Part shown: in pieces, positions 1-7,950 of the stretch
Position numbering within the stretch: position 1 is the first letter of the stretch
Layout of the letters: each line of letters opens with the position of its first letter
Origin: Verrucomicrobiota bacterium
GTDB taxonomy: Bacteria; Verrucomicrobiota; Verrucomicrobiia; JADLBR01
Direction of reading: 5' to 3'
Assembly: GCA_029560585.1 (NCBI GenBank)
Contig: JAKQKQ010000149.1
Span: 27,431 to 91,430, forward strand
Length of the DNA: 64,000 nt
Made by a program: the position numbers and the translations under genes
Notes under the pieces: model-generated
Told to the model about the DNA's origin: nothing
Seen by the model: only the letters and a program-made list of their open reading frames with translations
Database searches by the model: none

Positions 1-130
1 TGCTGAGCGAGGAGAAGCAATGCAAAAATGACCCCCGAGATATCAGTTGGACTAATGCGTTGAATCGGGGCGCGGTCTTGGCCCCCCGGCCGCGTCGGCC
101 ACCGCGCGCGGCGTTATTCGACGGCAACCT

Positions 131-190
131 GTTGGAGTTCAGCCTGTAGGCTGAATCGGGCACGAAGCAGGCTAAAGCCTGGACTCCAAC
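131..190. repeat. compound hairpin repeat in left-end intergenic region
   Basis: The outer arms GTTGGAGTTCAG (131-142) and CTGGACTCCAAC (179-190) pair with one mismatch. Inside are two small hairpins, CAGCCT/AGGCTG (140-153) and AGGCT/AGCCT (169-180). Nothing coding is convincing in bases 1-297. The structure looks like a dispersed intergenic repeat rather than an RNA gene; it does not fold as a tRNA. Confidence 0.5.
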
Positions 191-297
191 GGCTTCGGTC
201 GAGCGAACCAGAAGCCCTGCCCCCGCGCGGTCGGGCGGCCATCTTCGGCTTGGCTTCCGTGGGGATGGGGATAAGAATGACCGATTAGATTGCGACT

Positions 298-951
298 ATG
301 TCTTGCCGTGCGCTGTTCGAGGGTTGGTTGCCGTTGCTCGTCGCCGTTGCCGTTGCGGCGGTGGGGTGGCGGTTGGCCGGGCCGTGGGGGGCGACGCCGG
401 GGGTCCTGGCGCTCATCGGGGTGATCTGGTTTTTCCGCGATCCGGAGCGGCGCCCGCCCGATGATCCGGCGGCGATCATCGCCCCGGCAGATGGGCGGGT
501 CGTCCAGATAGAGCAGGGCGCGGAGTTTGCCGCGGCGGGGGGCCGGGGGCGCCGGATATCCATCTTCCTGTCGGTGTTCGACGTCCACATCAATCGTGCG
601 CCGGTCGCCGGCACGATCCGCTCCTCGGAGCACTCGCCCGGGATCTTCTTGGACGCGAGGCGGCCGGAGGCGGCCGGGCGCAACGAGCGCCGCGACTGGG
701 TGATCGAGACGGGGCGGGGTCCCTGTGCGGTCGCGCAGATCGCGGGACTCATCGCCCGCCGGATCGTGGCCTGGAGCAGACCGGGCGATCGCGTGGCGGC
801 AGGCGAGCGCATCGGCATGATACGGTTCGGGTCGCGCACCGACCTGCTGATCCCCGAATCCGCGGACGTGGCCGTGCGCGTAGGCGACCGCGTCCGGGCC
901 GGGGAGACCATCGTGGCCCGGTGGCGGCATCTGGCCGGGGAGGCACCATGA
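298..951 (+). CDS. psd: phosphatidylserine decarboxylase, short single-domain type
   Basis: Converts phosphatidylserine to phosphatidylethanolamine at the inner membrane. The 217-aa product has the length of the short (archaeal/PVC-type) enzymes. One or two N-terminal membrane helices (residues 8-45) lead into FFRDPER (45-51), PADG (63-66) and DVHINRAP (95-102), all family hallmarks. The C-terminal IRFGSR gives the Gly178-Ser179 site where the proenzyme self-cleaves to form its pyruvoyl group (family knowledge). The stop overlaps the start of pssA by 4 bp, so substrate-making and substrate-using enzymes are translationally coupled. The start ATG has no strong ribosome site. Confidence 0.95.
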   Translation: MSCRALFEGWLPLLVAVAVAAVGWRLAGPWGATPGVLALIGVIWFFRDPERRPPDDPAAIIAPADGRVVQIEQGAEFAAAGGRGRRISIFLSVFDVHINRAPVAGTIRSSEHSPGIFLDARRPEAAGRNERRDWVIETGRGPCAVAQIAGLIARRIVAWSRPGDRVAAGERIGMIRFGSRTDLLIPESADVAVRVGDRVRAGETIVARWRHLAGEAP

Positions 952-1790
952 GCGGCGAGGGGGATCACGGCCCCGAGGAACTGCCGAAGGTCTATCTGCT
1001 GCCGAACCTGATGACCGCGGGAAATCTTTTCTGCGGTTTCATGGCGGTGCTGCAGATCATCGAGGGCACCCTGAGGCAATCGACGGGCCACGAGGAATGG
1101 GTCCAGCGCTACACCGCGAGTCTGTCGTTCATCCTGGGGGCGTTCATCTTTGATCTTCTCGACGGGCGGCTGGCCCGGCTGGGCGGTCGCGAGAGCCCGT
1201 TCGGCCGAGAGTTCGATTCGATCGCGGACGTGATTTCCTTTGGCATCGCGCCCGCCCTGCTGGTGTACAAGATCGTTTTGGCGGAGTTTCCCATAAGGAT
1301 CGGGTGGCTCATCGCCTTCTTCTATCTCCTGTGCGGCGCGCTGCGGCTGGCGCGGTTCAACGTCGTGGCCGCCCGTGACCAGGGTTGCGCCAAGGGGGAG
1401 TTCATCGGTTTCCCGATACCCGCGGCGGCGGGCGTCATCGCGTCGATCACCCTGCTGCTGCTGCTGCATTTCCACGCGAGCGAGCGCGAGATCGGCATCT
1501 GGAAATTCTCCCTGCCGGTGCTGATGGTCTTCCTTTCGTGCATGATGTTCAGCAGGGTCCGCTACCCGAGCTTCAAGATGATCGATTGGGGCACGAGGCG
1601 TTCGCTGCCCCGTTTCATCGCCACGTTCTTCGTGATCGCCCTGGTGTTCATTTACTGGCGGTGGATGCTCTCGGTCGTCTTCATCGGATACCTCCTCTAT
1701 GGGTTCCTGCGCCCGCGGCTGTCCCTGCGGCTGCGCCGGGAGATCGAGGAGGATGTCGAGGAAGAGGAGTCCGCGGCCGCGAAGCCCTGA
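948..1790 (+). CDS. pssA: CDP-diacylglycerol--serine O-phosphatidyltransferase
   Basis: Makes phosphatidylserine from CDP-diacylglycerol and serine in the inner membrane; the product feeds psd just upstream. The ATG at 948 was chosen because it overlaps the psd stop (ATGA) and follows a GGGGAGG site at 937-943; an in-frame ATG at 921 would lie inside psd. The 280-aa protein has the complete CDP-alcohol phosphotransferase signature D-G-x2-A-R-x8-G-x3-D-x3-D (LLDGRLARLGG then FGREFDSIAD, about residues 70-92) and several membrane helices to about residue 260. It ends in a short acidic tail (EEDVEEEE). Confidence 0.95.
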   Translation: MSGEGDHGPEELPKVYLLPNLMTAGNLFCGFMAVLQIIEGTLRQSTGHEEWVQRYTASLSFILGAFIFDLLDGRLARLGGRESPFGREFDSIADVISFGIAPALLVYKIVLAEFPIRIGWLIAFFYLLCGALRLARFNVVAARDQGCAKGEFIGFPIPAAAGVIASITLLLLLHFHASEREIGIWKFSLPVLMVFLSCMMFSRVRYPSFKMIDWGTRRSLPRFIATFFVIALVFIYWRWMLSVVFIGYLLYGFLRPRLSLRLRREIEEDVEEEESAAAKP

Positions 1791-1806
1791 TCCGCGCCCG
1801 GCCGAT

Positions 1807-2604
1807 TCACCGGCCCCGGCCCGGCGGCAGGCGCACGGGCGGCGCGATGACGACGAAAACATTTTTCTTCAGGAAGGACGACACGCGCAGTCGGGCGCGG
1901 GCGGTCGCCTTCGCGTCGTAATCGGCGCTGGCCGGGGTGGCGAACATGTGTGGCGCATCCAGCTCCAGGAATTCGAATTGCACGCCGGCCGCGCGCAGCG
2001 CCTTGCGAAAACTGCCGGTGATCTCCGGCGTGATCCACGTGTCGCGTGTCCCGTAGATGCCCAGCACCGGGCCGTGGAGTTGCCGAAGGCGATCCTCGTC
2101 CAGCACCACCGGGCCGTAGTAAAGGACGCAGGCGTCGATGTTCGGGTTGCCGATGGCGCTCTCGAGGGCGAGCCCGGCCCCCATGCTCCAGCCGATGATC
2201 CCGATCTTCTCCACCTGGAATCTCCGGTCCTCGTGCAGCAGCCGGATCGCCGAATGGATGATGCGCAGCGCGCCCGGGCGGTTGATCTCGCTCATGCTGA
2301 CCTGGGCCTCGGCCGTTGTCTTGGGCACCTTCCTGTCGTAAAAATCGACCGCCACGACGATGTAGCCTTCGCCGGCCAGGGCGTCGGCGGTCTTCGCGAG
2401 GGCCCCCGTCAGCCCCCACCAGTCGTGGACCAGCACGAGGCCGCCCACGGGCGGCACGACGGGCAGCGAAACATAGACCTTCTCGACTGAACCCAGATGG
2501 GCCAGGGACTCCATCTTGCCGGCCGCCGGGTTGGCCGACTGGGCGCGCGTGGTCCCACACAGGCAGAGGACCAGCCCCATCGCGCAAAGTGTCCGACGAT
2601 TCAC
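1807..2604 (-). CDS. secreted dienelactone-hydrolase-family alpha/beta hydrolase
   Basis: Alpha/beta hydrolase of the DLH type, substrate unknown. The GTG at 2604 gives the best signal peptide (MNRRTLCAMGLVLCLCGTTRAQS); ATG 2580 is the alternative, and a longer ATG 2736 version would overlap glnD. In the 265-aa form the nucleophile elbow is GWSMGAG with Ser140, followed by Asp188 (GTRDTW) and His219 (DAPHMF). Classical dienelactone hydrolase uses Cys at the elbow, so this is a serine variant more likely to be a general esterase. It is convergent with pssA and divergent from glnD. Start moderately sure, family sure. Confidence 0.8.
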   Translation of the reverse strand: MNRRTLCAMGLVLCLCGTTRAQSANPAAGKMESLAHLGSVEKVYVSLPVVPPVGGLVLVHDWWGLTGALAKTADALAGEGYIVVAVDFYDRKVPKTTAEAQVSMSEINRPGALRIIHSAIRLLHEDRRFQVEKIGIIGWSMGAGLALESAIGNPNIDACVLYYGPVVLDEDRLRQLHGPVLGIYGTRDTWITPEITGSFRKALRAAGVQFEFLELDAPHMFATPASADYDAKATARARLRVSSFLKKNVFVVIAPPVRLPPGRGR

Positions 2605-2706
2605 GCCGATATTGTTATGAAAACCGGCGCCGAGTGCAAGGGGGCGCTTGCGCGGGCATTGCCAGAGGGACTGGACCATGGGACACTCGGCCGGATCGTT
2701 GGATGT

Positions 2707-5478
2707 ATGAGTTCCCATCTTGAGCGCGAGTGGCAACTGATCGAGGGCAGGATGCGGCGCGAGGCCAGCGCCGGCGACGACCGCCTGGCGGCCTGCAGGC
2801 GATTCCTGAAGTCAGCGATGCTGCGGACCCGCCAGGAGCATCGCTGTGGCGTGGGCGGTCGGACCGTGGCCCGCGAGCGCAGCCAGATTATAGATATTCT
2901 CCTTCGGCATCTCTGGGCCGAAGTCCTCGCCGAGAAAGGCCAGCCGACCGCGGGGCTCGCGATCATCGCCACCGGCGGATACGGCAGGGGGGAACTGAAC
3001 CCCGGCAGCGACGTCGACATCATGTTCTTGCATCGGCCGATCCCAGAGGAGGCGGAGAAGATCCTCCACGGTGCGATCGAGGCGGTCCTGTACCTGCTGT
3101 GGGACCTGGGGCTCAAGGTTGGCCACAGCACCCGCACCATCGCGCAGGCGCTGGCCCACGGCAATGAGGACGGCGAGTCGAAGACGGCGCTCATCGAGGC
3201 GCGACTCGTCACGGGCGACGAGAGGCTGGCGGGCGCGCTCGCCGACGAATTCCAGCGGAAGTGCATGCGGGGCAGCGAGGCCGATTTCATCCGGTGGAGG
3301 CTCCAGGACCAATCGAGGCGGCACGAGAAATACGGCTCCACGGTTTTCATGCAGGAGCCACACATCAAGGAGGGCTGCGGTGGCCTGCGCGACTACCACA
3401 ACCTCCTCTGGATAGCGTTCGCCTGGAAGCGCCTGCGCAACACGCGGCAGCTCGCCGACGAGGGCATCATGACCGGCGGCGAGCGCGATCAGGTCGAGCG
3501 CGCCGTCGATTTCCTGATGCGGGTGCGCAACGAGATGCATTTTCTCGCCGACCGCCCCAACGACCAGCTGACGCTCCCGATCCAGGGCCGCGTGGCCACG
3601 GGGCTGGGCTACGACCAGAGGCCGCCCTATCGCCGCGTCGAGGCCTTCATGAAGGAATATTACTCGGCCACGCAGGATATATTTTTCCTGACGAACGCCT
3701 GCGCCCGCCGCATGGCGCAGACCGGGGTCGCCAAGCAGCGCGCGTGGTTCCCGTTCCTGACGGGCGGTCGCGGGAAGGTGGAGCGCGCCGACGGTTTCAC
3801 CATCGCCGCGGGCGAAATCAACGCGGAGAACCAGGGCGTCTTCGGCGAGGATCCGGCCCGGTTGCTCCGCGTATTCCTGATCGCGCAGCGCCGCAATCTC
3901 ACCCTGGGTTTCGACCTGCTGCGGCTCATCCGGCGCAGGCTCAAGATGGTGGACCACCGCTACCTTGGGCTGAAGACCACGCGCGAGATGCTGCTCGAGA
4001 TCCTCCGCCACAAGGGCCAAGTCGGCCGCATCCTGCGGCTCATGCACCAGTGCGGCCTGCTGGGCAGGCTCGTCCCCGAATTCGCCCCGCTGTCCTTCCT
4101 CGTGCAGCACGAGTTCTTCCACCGATATTCCGCCGACGAGCACACCCTCGTCTGCCTCGAGGAGCTCGACCGGCTCATGCAGCTCAAAGACCCGGGGGGG
4201 CGCCTCGCCCGCTACCAGGAACTCCTGCGCGGCGTGGAGCATCCCGAGGTGTTGCACCTCGCCGTCCTGTTGCACGACGCGGGCAAGGGACACACGAGGC
4301 ACGACCACGCGGAGATGAGCGCGTTCTTGGCGGTCCGCGTCGCCAAGCGCCTGCGGCTGCCGTCGGAGCAACTGAAACTCCTGGCATTCCTCGCCGATCA
4401 TCACCTCACGTTTTCTCTGACCGCGCAGCGCCGCAATGTCGATGACGCGGACACGATCCGCGAGTTTGCCCGCATCGTGGAGGACCCGCTCCGGCTCGAC
4501 CACCTGATGCTTCTGACGTATGCGGACGGGCGGGGGGTTTCCGGCGGCGGCGGCTGGTCTGACTGGAAAGAGACCCTGATCTGGCAGCTCTACGACGAGA
4601 CGAAGCTGTTCCTCGAGGGAAGCCCCGAGTTTGAGCGCAAGGCGGCCGAGCGCGTGGGCCGCCTCCGCGGCGAGGTCGAGGCCCTGGTGGCGCGCGAGGT
4701 GTCCGCCGAGGAGATCGAGGCCCACTTCAAGATGATGAGCGGGCGCTACCTCCAGATCATGGATGCCCGCCAGATCGCGCATCACCTGCGCGCCATCCGC
4801 GCCTTCATCGCATCCATGGAGACATCCGGCAACCCGTTGGAACCCGTCGTCTCCTGGGAGCACCGCGGGGACCGCGGCCACTCCCTCATGACGCTCGTCA
4901 CGTGGAACCGCGAGCAGGTGTTCAGCCGGACGGCGGGCGCCATCTCCGTCGGAGGTCTCAACATCTTGAGGGCCGACGTTTTCACCCGGGCCGACGATAT
5001 CGTGGTGGACACGTTCTGGGTGTGCACCGAGCGCAACGAGGCCGTCACCGACCCCCGCGACCAGAAGGCGGTCGAGCGCATCCTGCGCGTTGCCTTCGCG
5101 GAGGCCGAATACAACTTCGAGCCCGAGCTGGCCCGCGTCCGATCCAAGATGCATTTCGACAAGTGGTGCGGCGACGACTTTCCCACCCGCCTGACCATCG
5201 ACAACGAGAGCCTCAAGGATTACACGCTCGTGGAAATCGAGACCCCCGACCGCCTCGCGCTGCTGCACGACATCGTCCTCAACCTTACGGGCGAGGGCGT
5301 GCAGATCATGTTCGCCCGGATCGAGACCGAGAAGGGCGCCGCGATCGACACATTCTACATCGTCGGCCCGGATGGCGCGAAGATCACCGACGAGGGGCTC
5401 ACGGATCGCATCAAGCACCGCATCCTCGATATCACCGACGGCGCCCTCGCGCGCCTCAGGCGGGGCGCGAACGGCTGA
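2707..5478 (+). CDS. glnD: [protein-PII] uridylyltransferase / uridylyl-removing enzyme
   Basis: Cytosolic nitrogen sensor that uridylylates and de-uridylylates the PII protein. The 923-aa product has the whole family layout: a nucleotidyltransferase domain with GGYGRGEL and GSDVD (residues 90-104), the GlnD-type linker, an HD hydrolase domain (LLHDAGKGHTRHDH, HD at 523-524), and two C-terminal ACT domains (about 727-800 and 839-910) that bind glutamine. The start MSSHLEREW was chosen from family length; an open frame continues upstream to 2497 but covers the divergent hydrolase. No glnB or glnA is in the window. Confidence 0.96.
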   Translation: MSSHLEREWQLIEGRMRREASAGDDRLAACRRFLKSAMLRTRQEHRCGVGGRTVARERSQIIDILLRHLWAEVLAEKGQPTAGLAIIATGGYGRGELNPGSDVDIMFLHRPIPEEAEKILHGAIEAVLYLLWDLGLKVGHSTRTIAQALAHGNEDGESKTALIEARLVTGDERLAGALADEFQRKCMRGSEADFIRWRLQDQSRRHEKYGSTVFMQEPHIKEGCGGLRDYHNLLWIAFAWKRLRNTRQLADEGIMTGGERDQVERAVDFLMRVRNEMHFLADRPNDQLTLPIQGRVATGLGYDQRPPYRRVEAFMKEYYSATQDIFFLTNACARRMAQTGVAKQRAWFPFLTGGRGKVERADGFTIAAGEINAENQGVFGEDPARLLRVFLIAQRRNLTLGFDLLRLIRRRLKMVDHRYLGLKTTREMLLEILRHKGQVGRILRLMHQCGLLGRLVPEFAPLSFLVQHEFFHRYSADEHTLVCLEELDRLMQLKDPGGRLARYQELLRGVEHPEVLHLAVLLHDAGKGHTRHDHAEMSAFLAVRVAKRLRLPSEQLKLLAFLADHHLTFSLTAQRRNVDDADTIREFARIVEDPLRLDHLMLLTYADGRGVSGGGGWSDWKETLIWQLYDETKLFLEGSPEFERKAAERVGRLRGEVEALVAREVSAEEIEAHFKMMSGRYLQIMDARQIAHHLRAIRAFIASMETSGNPLEPVVSWEHRGDRGHSLMTLVTWNREQVFSRTAGAISVGGLNILRADVFTRADDIVVDTFWVCTERNEAVTDPRDQKAVERILRVAFAEAEYNFEPELARVRSKMHFDKWCGDDFPTRLTIDNESLKDYTLVEIETPDRLALLHDIVLNLTGEGVQIMFARIETEKGAAIDTFYIVGPDGAKITDEGLTDRIKHRILDITDGALARLRRGANG

Positions 5479-5603
5479 CGGCGACCGCGGCACGCCGCGG
5501 CGCGCGCGACGATTGGGGCGATCCGCGCCCAGGGTGCACACTGGCCAAGGATCGGATTGTCGCGGGGCCGCGCCCGCCCTTACGCTTGCGGCGTGGAGTG
5601 GCC

Positions 5604-5927
5604 GTGAAGAAGGGCAGGAAACGATCGGGGGATGCTGGCACAGCCGAGCTGGACTTGCACGGCATGCGCGTAGCGGAGGCCCTGGCGATTTTTGCGAACG
5701 CCTACAATCGGCGCGTGGCGGGCGGGGATGTCTCGCCCCTGAGGGTCATCCACGGCTACGGCTCATCCGCTGGCGAGGGCGCGATCGGCCGCGAACTGCG
5801 CCGCTATCTGGCGAGGCATGCCGACGCGGTTGGCTTCATGGCGGGGGAGGAGTTTTCGATCAATCCGGGCTTCACCGTCGTATATCCGAGGAGGCCGTTG
5901 CCGCCTCCGCCGCGCGGGTGTGGATGA
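5604..5927 (+). CDS. Smr-domain protein
   Basis: Small stand-alone Smr domain (107 aa), the fold found at the C-terminus of MutS2 and in nucleic-acid nicking proteins. Visible motifs are LDLHG (residues 16-20) and the loop VIHGYG (48-53), both diagnostic of the family. GTG 5604 was chosen because GGAG sits at 5595-5598 with a 5-base spacer; GTG 5598 is a second option. It lies 125 bp after glnD on the same strand. Nicking activity is family knowledge, not visible here. Confidence 0.85.
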   Translation: MKKGRKRSGDAGTAELDLHGMRVAEALAIFANAYNRRVAGGDVSPLRVIHGYGSSAGEGAIGRELRRYLARHADAVGFMAGEEFSINPGFTVVYPRRPLPPPPRGCG

Positions 5928-6037
5928 ATCGATTTCTATCGGGTCGTTCGAATCATGTCTCCATCGGCCCGGCCACGAGCACAGGTGGCCAATATCGCCT
6001 CTCAGATGAATCCGAACGGGATCCAACGCCCCCATTC

Positions 6038-6122
6038 GGGAGTGCCGCCGGCCCCGGCGTCCGCGATTCACCAGTCGCGCAACGCCCGGGCCAACCCGGC
6101 CCGCGAGGCCGCGGGCCCTCCC
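6038..6122 (+). repeat. family B repeat, two GC-rich hairpins (copy 1)
   Basis: Contains the palindromes CCGCCGGCCCCGGCG and GGCCCGCG-AGGC-CGCGGGCC separated by about 35 bp. It matches the inverted copy at 40447-40527 at about 75 of 81 positions by hand alignment, and more loosely 30844-30929 and the half copy at 7795-7821. It fills most of the 270-bp gap after the Smr gene. Confidence 0.75.
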
Positions 6123-6198
6123 CAGGATGCTCGCATGGCGCATCCATCGAAAGGCCAGGACACGCCCACTGTCGATGTTGCTTGTCGGGCACTCCGCA

Positions 6199-6666
6199 CT
6201 AGATCCACCGCCTGACGCGCGCGCGGTAGTCGGCGTAGGCGTGGCCGAAGCGCTCCGCCATGCGGCGCTCCTCGTGCGGGATGTAGAGGAAGTGCATCAC
6301 GAGGAAAAACCCGGCGGGCGGGATGAGGAAGGGGAGGGAACCGACGGCCAGTGCGACGGAAAGCAGGAGGGCGGTGGCGGCGACGTACATGGGGTTGCGG
6401 CTGAATCGGTAGGGGCCCCCGACGACAAGAACGTTCGGTTGACTGCCGGGCATGGGCGAGGTCCGTTGCCGCGCGAAGAATGCGAGGGACCAGGCAAGGA
6501 TGGCCGTGCCCACCAGCGCCAGAGCCAGCGCGCAGGGGGGGCAGCGGAGCGGTGTGCCCAGCTCGGGCGCCCACGGGATATGCATTCCCGCCGCGATGCC
6601 GAGCAACACCAGCCCGACGATCGGCGGCTTGAGATAGGCGACGGATTCTTTCCCTGACGATGGCAT
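6199..6666 (-). CDS. isoprenylcysteine carboxyl methyltransferase (ICMT)-like membrane protein
   Basis: Integral membrane methyltransferase-like protein of 155 aa with about four hydrophobic helices. The family signature is GPYRFSRNPMY followed by the C-terminal E-E-R-x-M-x-x-x-F-G-x-x-Y-x-x-Y-x-x-x-V-x-R-W-I, the SAM-binding part shared by ICMT and phospholipid methyltransferases. In bacteria these proteins rarely have a known substrate; lipid or small-molecule methylation is possible. The start at 6666 (MPSSGKES) was chosen over 6693, which adds only a basic stub. It is divergent from the DUF1080 gene. Confidence 0.75.
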   Translation of the reverse strand: MPSSGKESVAYLKPPIVGLVLLGIAAGMHIPWAPELGTPLRCPPCALALALVGTAILAWSLAFFARQRTSPMPGSQPNVLVVGGPYRFSRNPMYVAATALLLSVALAVGSLPFLIPPAGFFLVMHFLYIPHEERRMAERFGHAYADYRARVRRWI

Positions 6667-6785
6667 GACAGATGTTCGGACGCGGCGGGCCAAAAGTCAA
6701 AACTCCCGGCATTGCGCGGCGGTGGCGGCTCGCGTAGACTTTCAGCGCGATGGGCGCACCAACGCGAACCGAAAGGAATCGAATC

Positions 6786-7499
6786 ATGAGAGTCTTCATG
6801 CCGGCTATCCAACTTCTGATCACGGCCCTCTTCGCGTCGGTCGCGCCGCTTCCCGCCGCGGATTCCGTCGAAGGGTGGCAGCCCTTATTCGATGGCAAGT
6901 CTCTCGAGGGCTGGGCGACCACCGGAAAGTCCGAGGGATGGGCGGTGGAGGCCGGCGCGATCGTGTGCCAGGTCCAGGGCGGCGGATATCTCTACACGAA
7001 GCGGCAGTATGAAGATTTTGCGATCTCGCTCGAATTCAAGGTTTCGCCGCCCGCCCCCAAGGTGAATCCCAAGACGAAGAAGGAGGAGATGCACAAGTGC
7101 AACAGCGGCGTGTTTGTGCGCTGGTCAGACCTGAAGAATCCTGTCCACACCGGCATCGAGGTTCAGGTCTTCGACAGCGTCGGCACCGCGGTGCCGGGCA
7201 AACACGATTGCGGCGCCCTCTACGACATGGTCGCCCCGAGCAAGAACGTCGAGAAGCCGGTCGGCGAGTGGAACCGGATGGTCATCACGTGCAAGGGGCC
7301 GATCATCTCCGTCGAGCTAAACGGCGAGAAGATCTGCGAGATGAACGAGGACCAATACGACACGGCCGGCCAGAACCCCGATGGGACAAAGAACAAATAC
7401 AAATTCCCGTGGAAGACGATGCCGCGCAGAGGCCACATCGGATTCCAGGATCACGGCCACCGCGTCTGGTTTAAGGACGTCAAAATCAAGGCACTCTAG
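6786..7499 (+). CDS. secreted DUF1080 protein (3-keto-disaccharide hydrolase domain)
   Basis: Exported 237-aa protein made of a signal peptide (residues 1-25, ending PLPAAD) and one DUF1080 domain, a concanavalin-like beta sandwich. The recognisable start of the domain is WQPLFDGKSLEGW; further conserved stretches are NSGVFVRW and WNRMVITCKG. DUF1080 proteins are very abundant in planctomycetes and verrucomicrobia, and some members hydrolyse 3-keto-glycosides. The ATG at 6786 follows AAAGGAATCGAATC, a fair ribosome site, and gives the signal peptide; the frame is open back to 6750. The TAG stop lies inside the left end of a repeat element. Confidence 0.9.
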   Translation: MRVFMPAIQLLITALFASVAPLPAADSVEGWQPLFDGKSLEGWATTGKSEGWAVEAGAIVCQVQGGGYLYTKRQYEDFAISLEFKVSPPAPKVNPKTKKEEMHKCNSGVFVRWSDLKNPVHTGIEVQVFDSVGTAVPGKHDCGALYDMVAPSKNVEKPVGEWNRMVITCKGPIISVELNGEKICEMNEDQYDTAGQNPDGTKNKYKFPWKTMPRRGHIGFQDHGHRVWFKDVKIKAL

Positions 7500-7863
7500 C
7501 AGCCTGTTGAAAAACCCCCTGATGGCGTGCGTGGCCGGATTCCGCCGGGAGGGCCCGCGGCCTGAGCGTGTCTCAAAACCTCTGAGCCGAGCCGCCTGGC
7601 ACAGGCGGCCTACAAATTTTGTAGGGCATCTCTGCGAGATGCCGTGCATTGTCGCGCGCCGCACACCATTGGAAGTCCCCTCTATCATCAGATGGGTATT
7701 GATTGTTGGGTGTTCCGTGTTGGGCGTTTGAGTTTTGAGACAGTCTCGCCTCGCGGGCCGCGAATGAGAGATGCCTTTCGCTACCCGGTGGGACGCGGAC
7801 GCCGGGGCCGGCGTCCCTCCCATACCCAACGCGGCTGTTGTGTGGGTTTTTCAACGGACTGCT
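7498..7863. mobile_element. MITE-like element with 20-bp terminal inverted repeats
   Basis: The left end AGCAGCCTGTTGAAAAACCC (7498-7517) and right end GGGTTTTTCAACGGACTGCT (7844-7863) are inverted repeats matching at 18 of 20 positions. A second perfect pair, TGTCTCAAAAC (7569-7579) and GTTTTGAGACA (7732-7742), is nested inside. The 366-bp interior has no plausible gene and carries family C hairpins and half a family B repeat. No target duplication is obvious. It is probably a non-autonomous element mobilised in trans. Confidence 0.6.
7591..7643. repeat. family C double hairpin (copy 1)
   Basis: Three back-to-back palindromes: GCCGCCTGGCACAGGCGGC (7591-7609), CCTACAAATTTTGTAGG (7609-7625) and GGCATCTCTGCGAGATGCC (7625-7643). 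The same two hairpin types occur between TGTAGG and CCTACA at 36296-36348, so this looks like the junction of two adjacent units. Confidence 0.65.
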
Positions 7864-7909
7864 TGGGGTCCGCGCGGATGCCAAGGGTGATCCTTGCCCA
7901 GCGAACAAA

Positions 7910-7938
7910 ATCCGTGATATCCGTGGTATCCGTGGTTC
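7910..7938 (+). repeat. three tandem 9-mers just upstream of the dehydratase
   Basis: ATCCGTGAT, ATCCGTGGT and ATCCGTGGT lie in tandem and end 12-14 bases before the ATG at 7951. They occupy the place where a ribosome site would be expected; no purine-rich site is seen there. Confidence 0.5.
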
Positions 7939-7950
7939 GATTGTCCGCGA

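Noticed and set aside
131..190. Possible tRNA-like structure in the left intergenic region
   Set aside because: Stems do not have tRNA lengths and no T-loop GTTCGA-type sequence is placed correctly.
285..1862. Long reverse-strand open frame opposite psd and pssA
   Set aside because: Low-complexity, arginine/glutamine-rich translation with no motif; it is the antisense shadow of two well-supported genes.
2812..5541. 909-codon reverse frame opposite glnD
   Set aside because: Mirrors the codon structure of glnD in high-GC DNA; glnD has all domain motifs and this frame has none.
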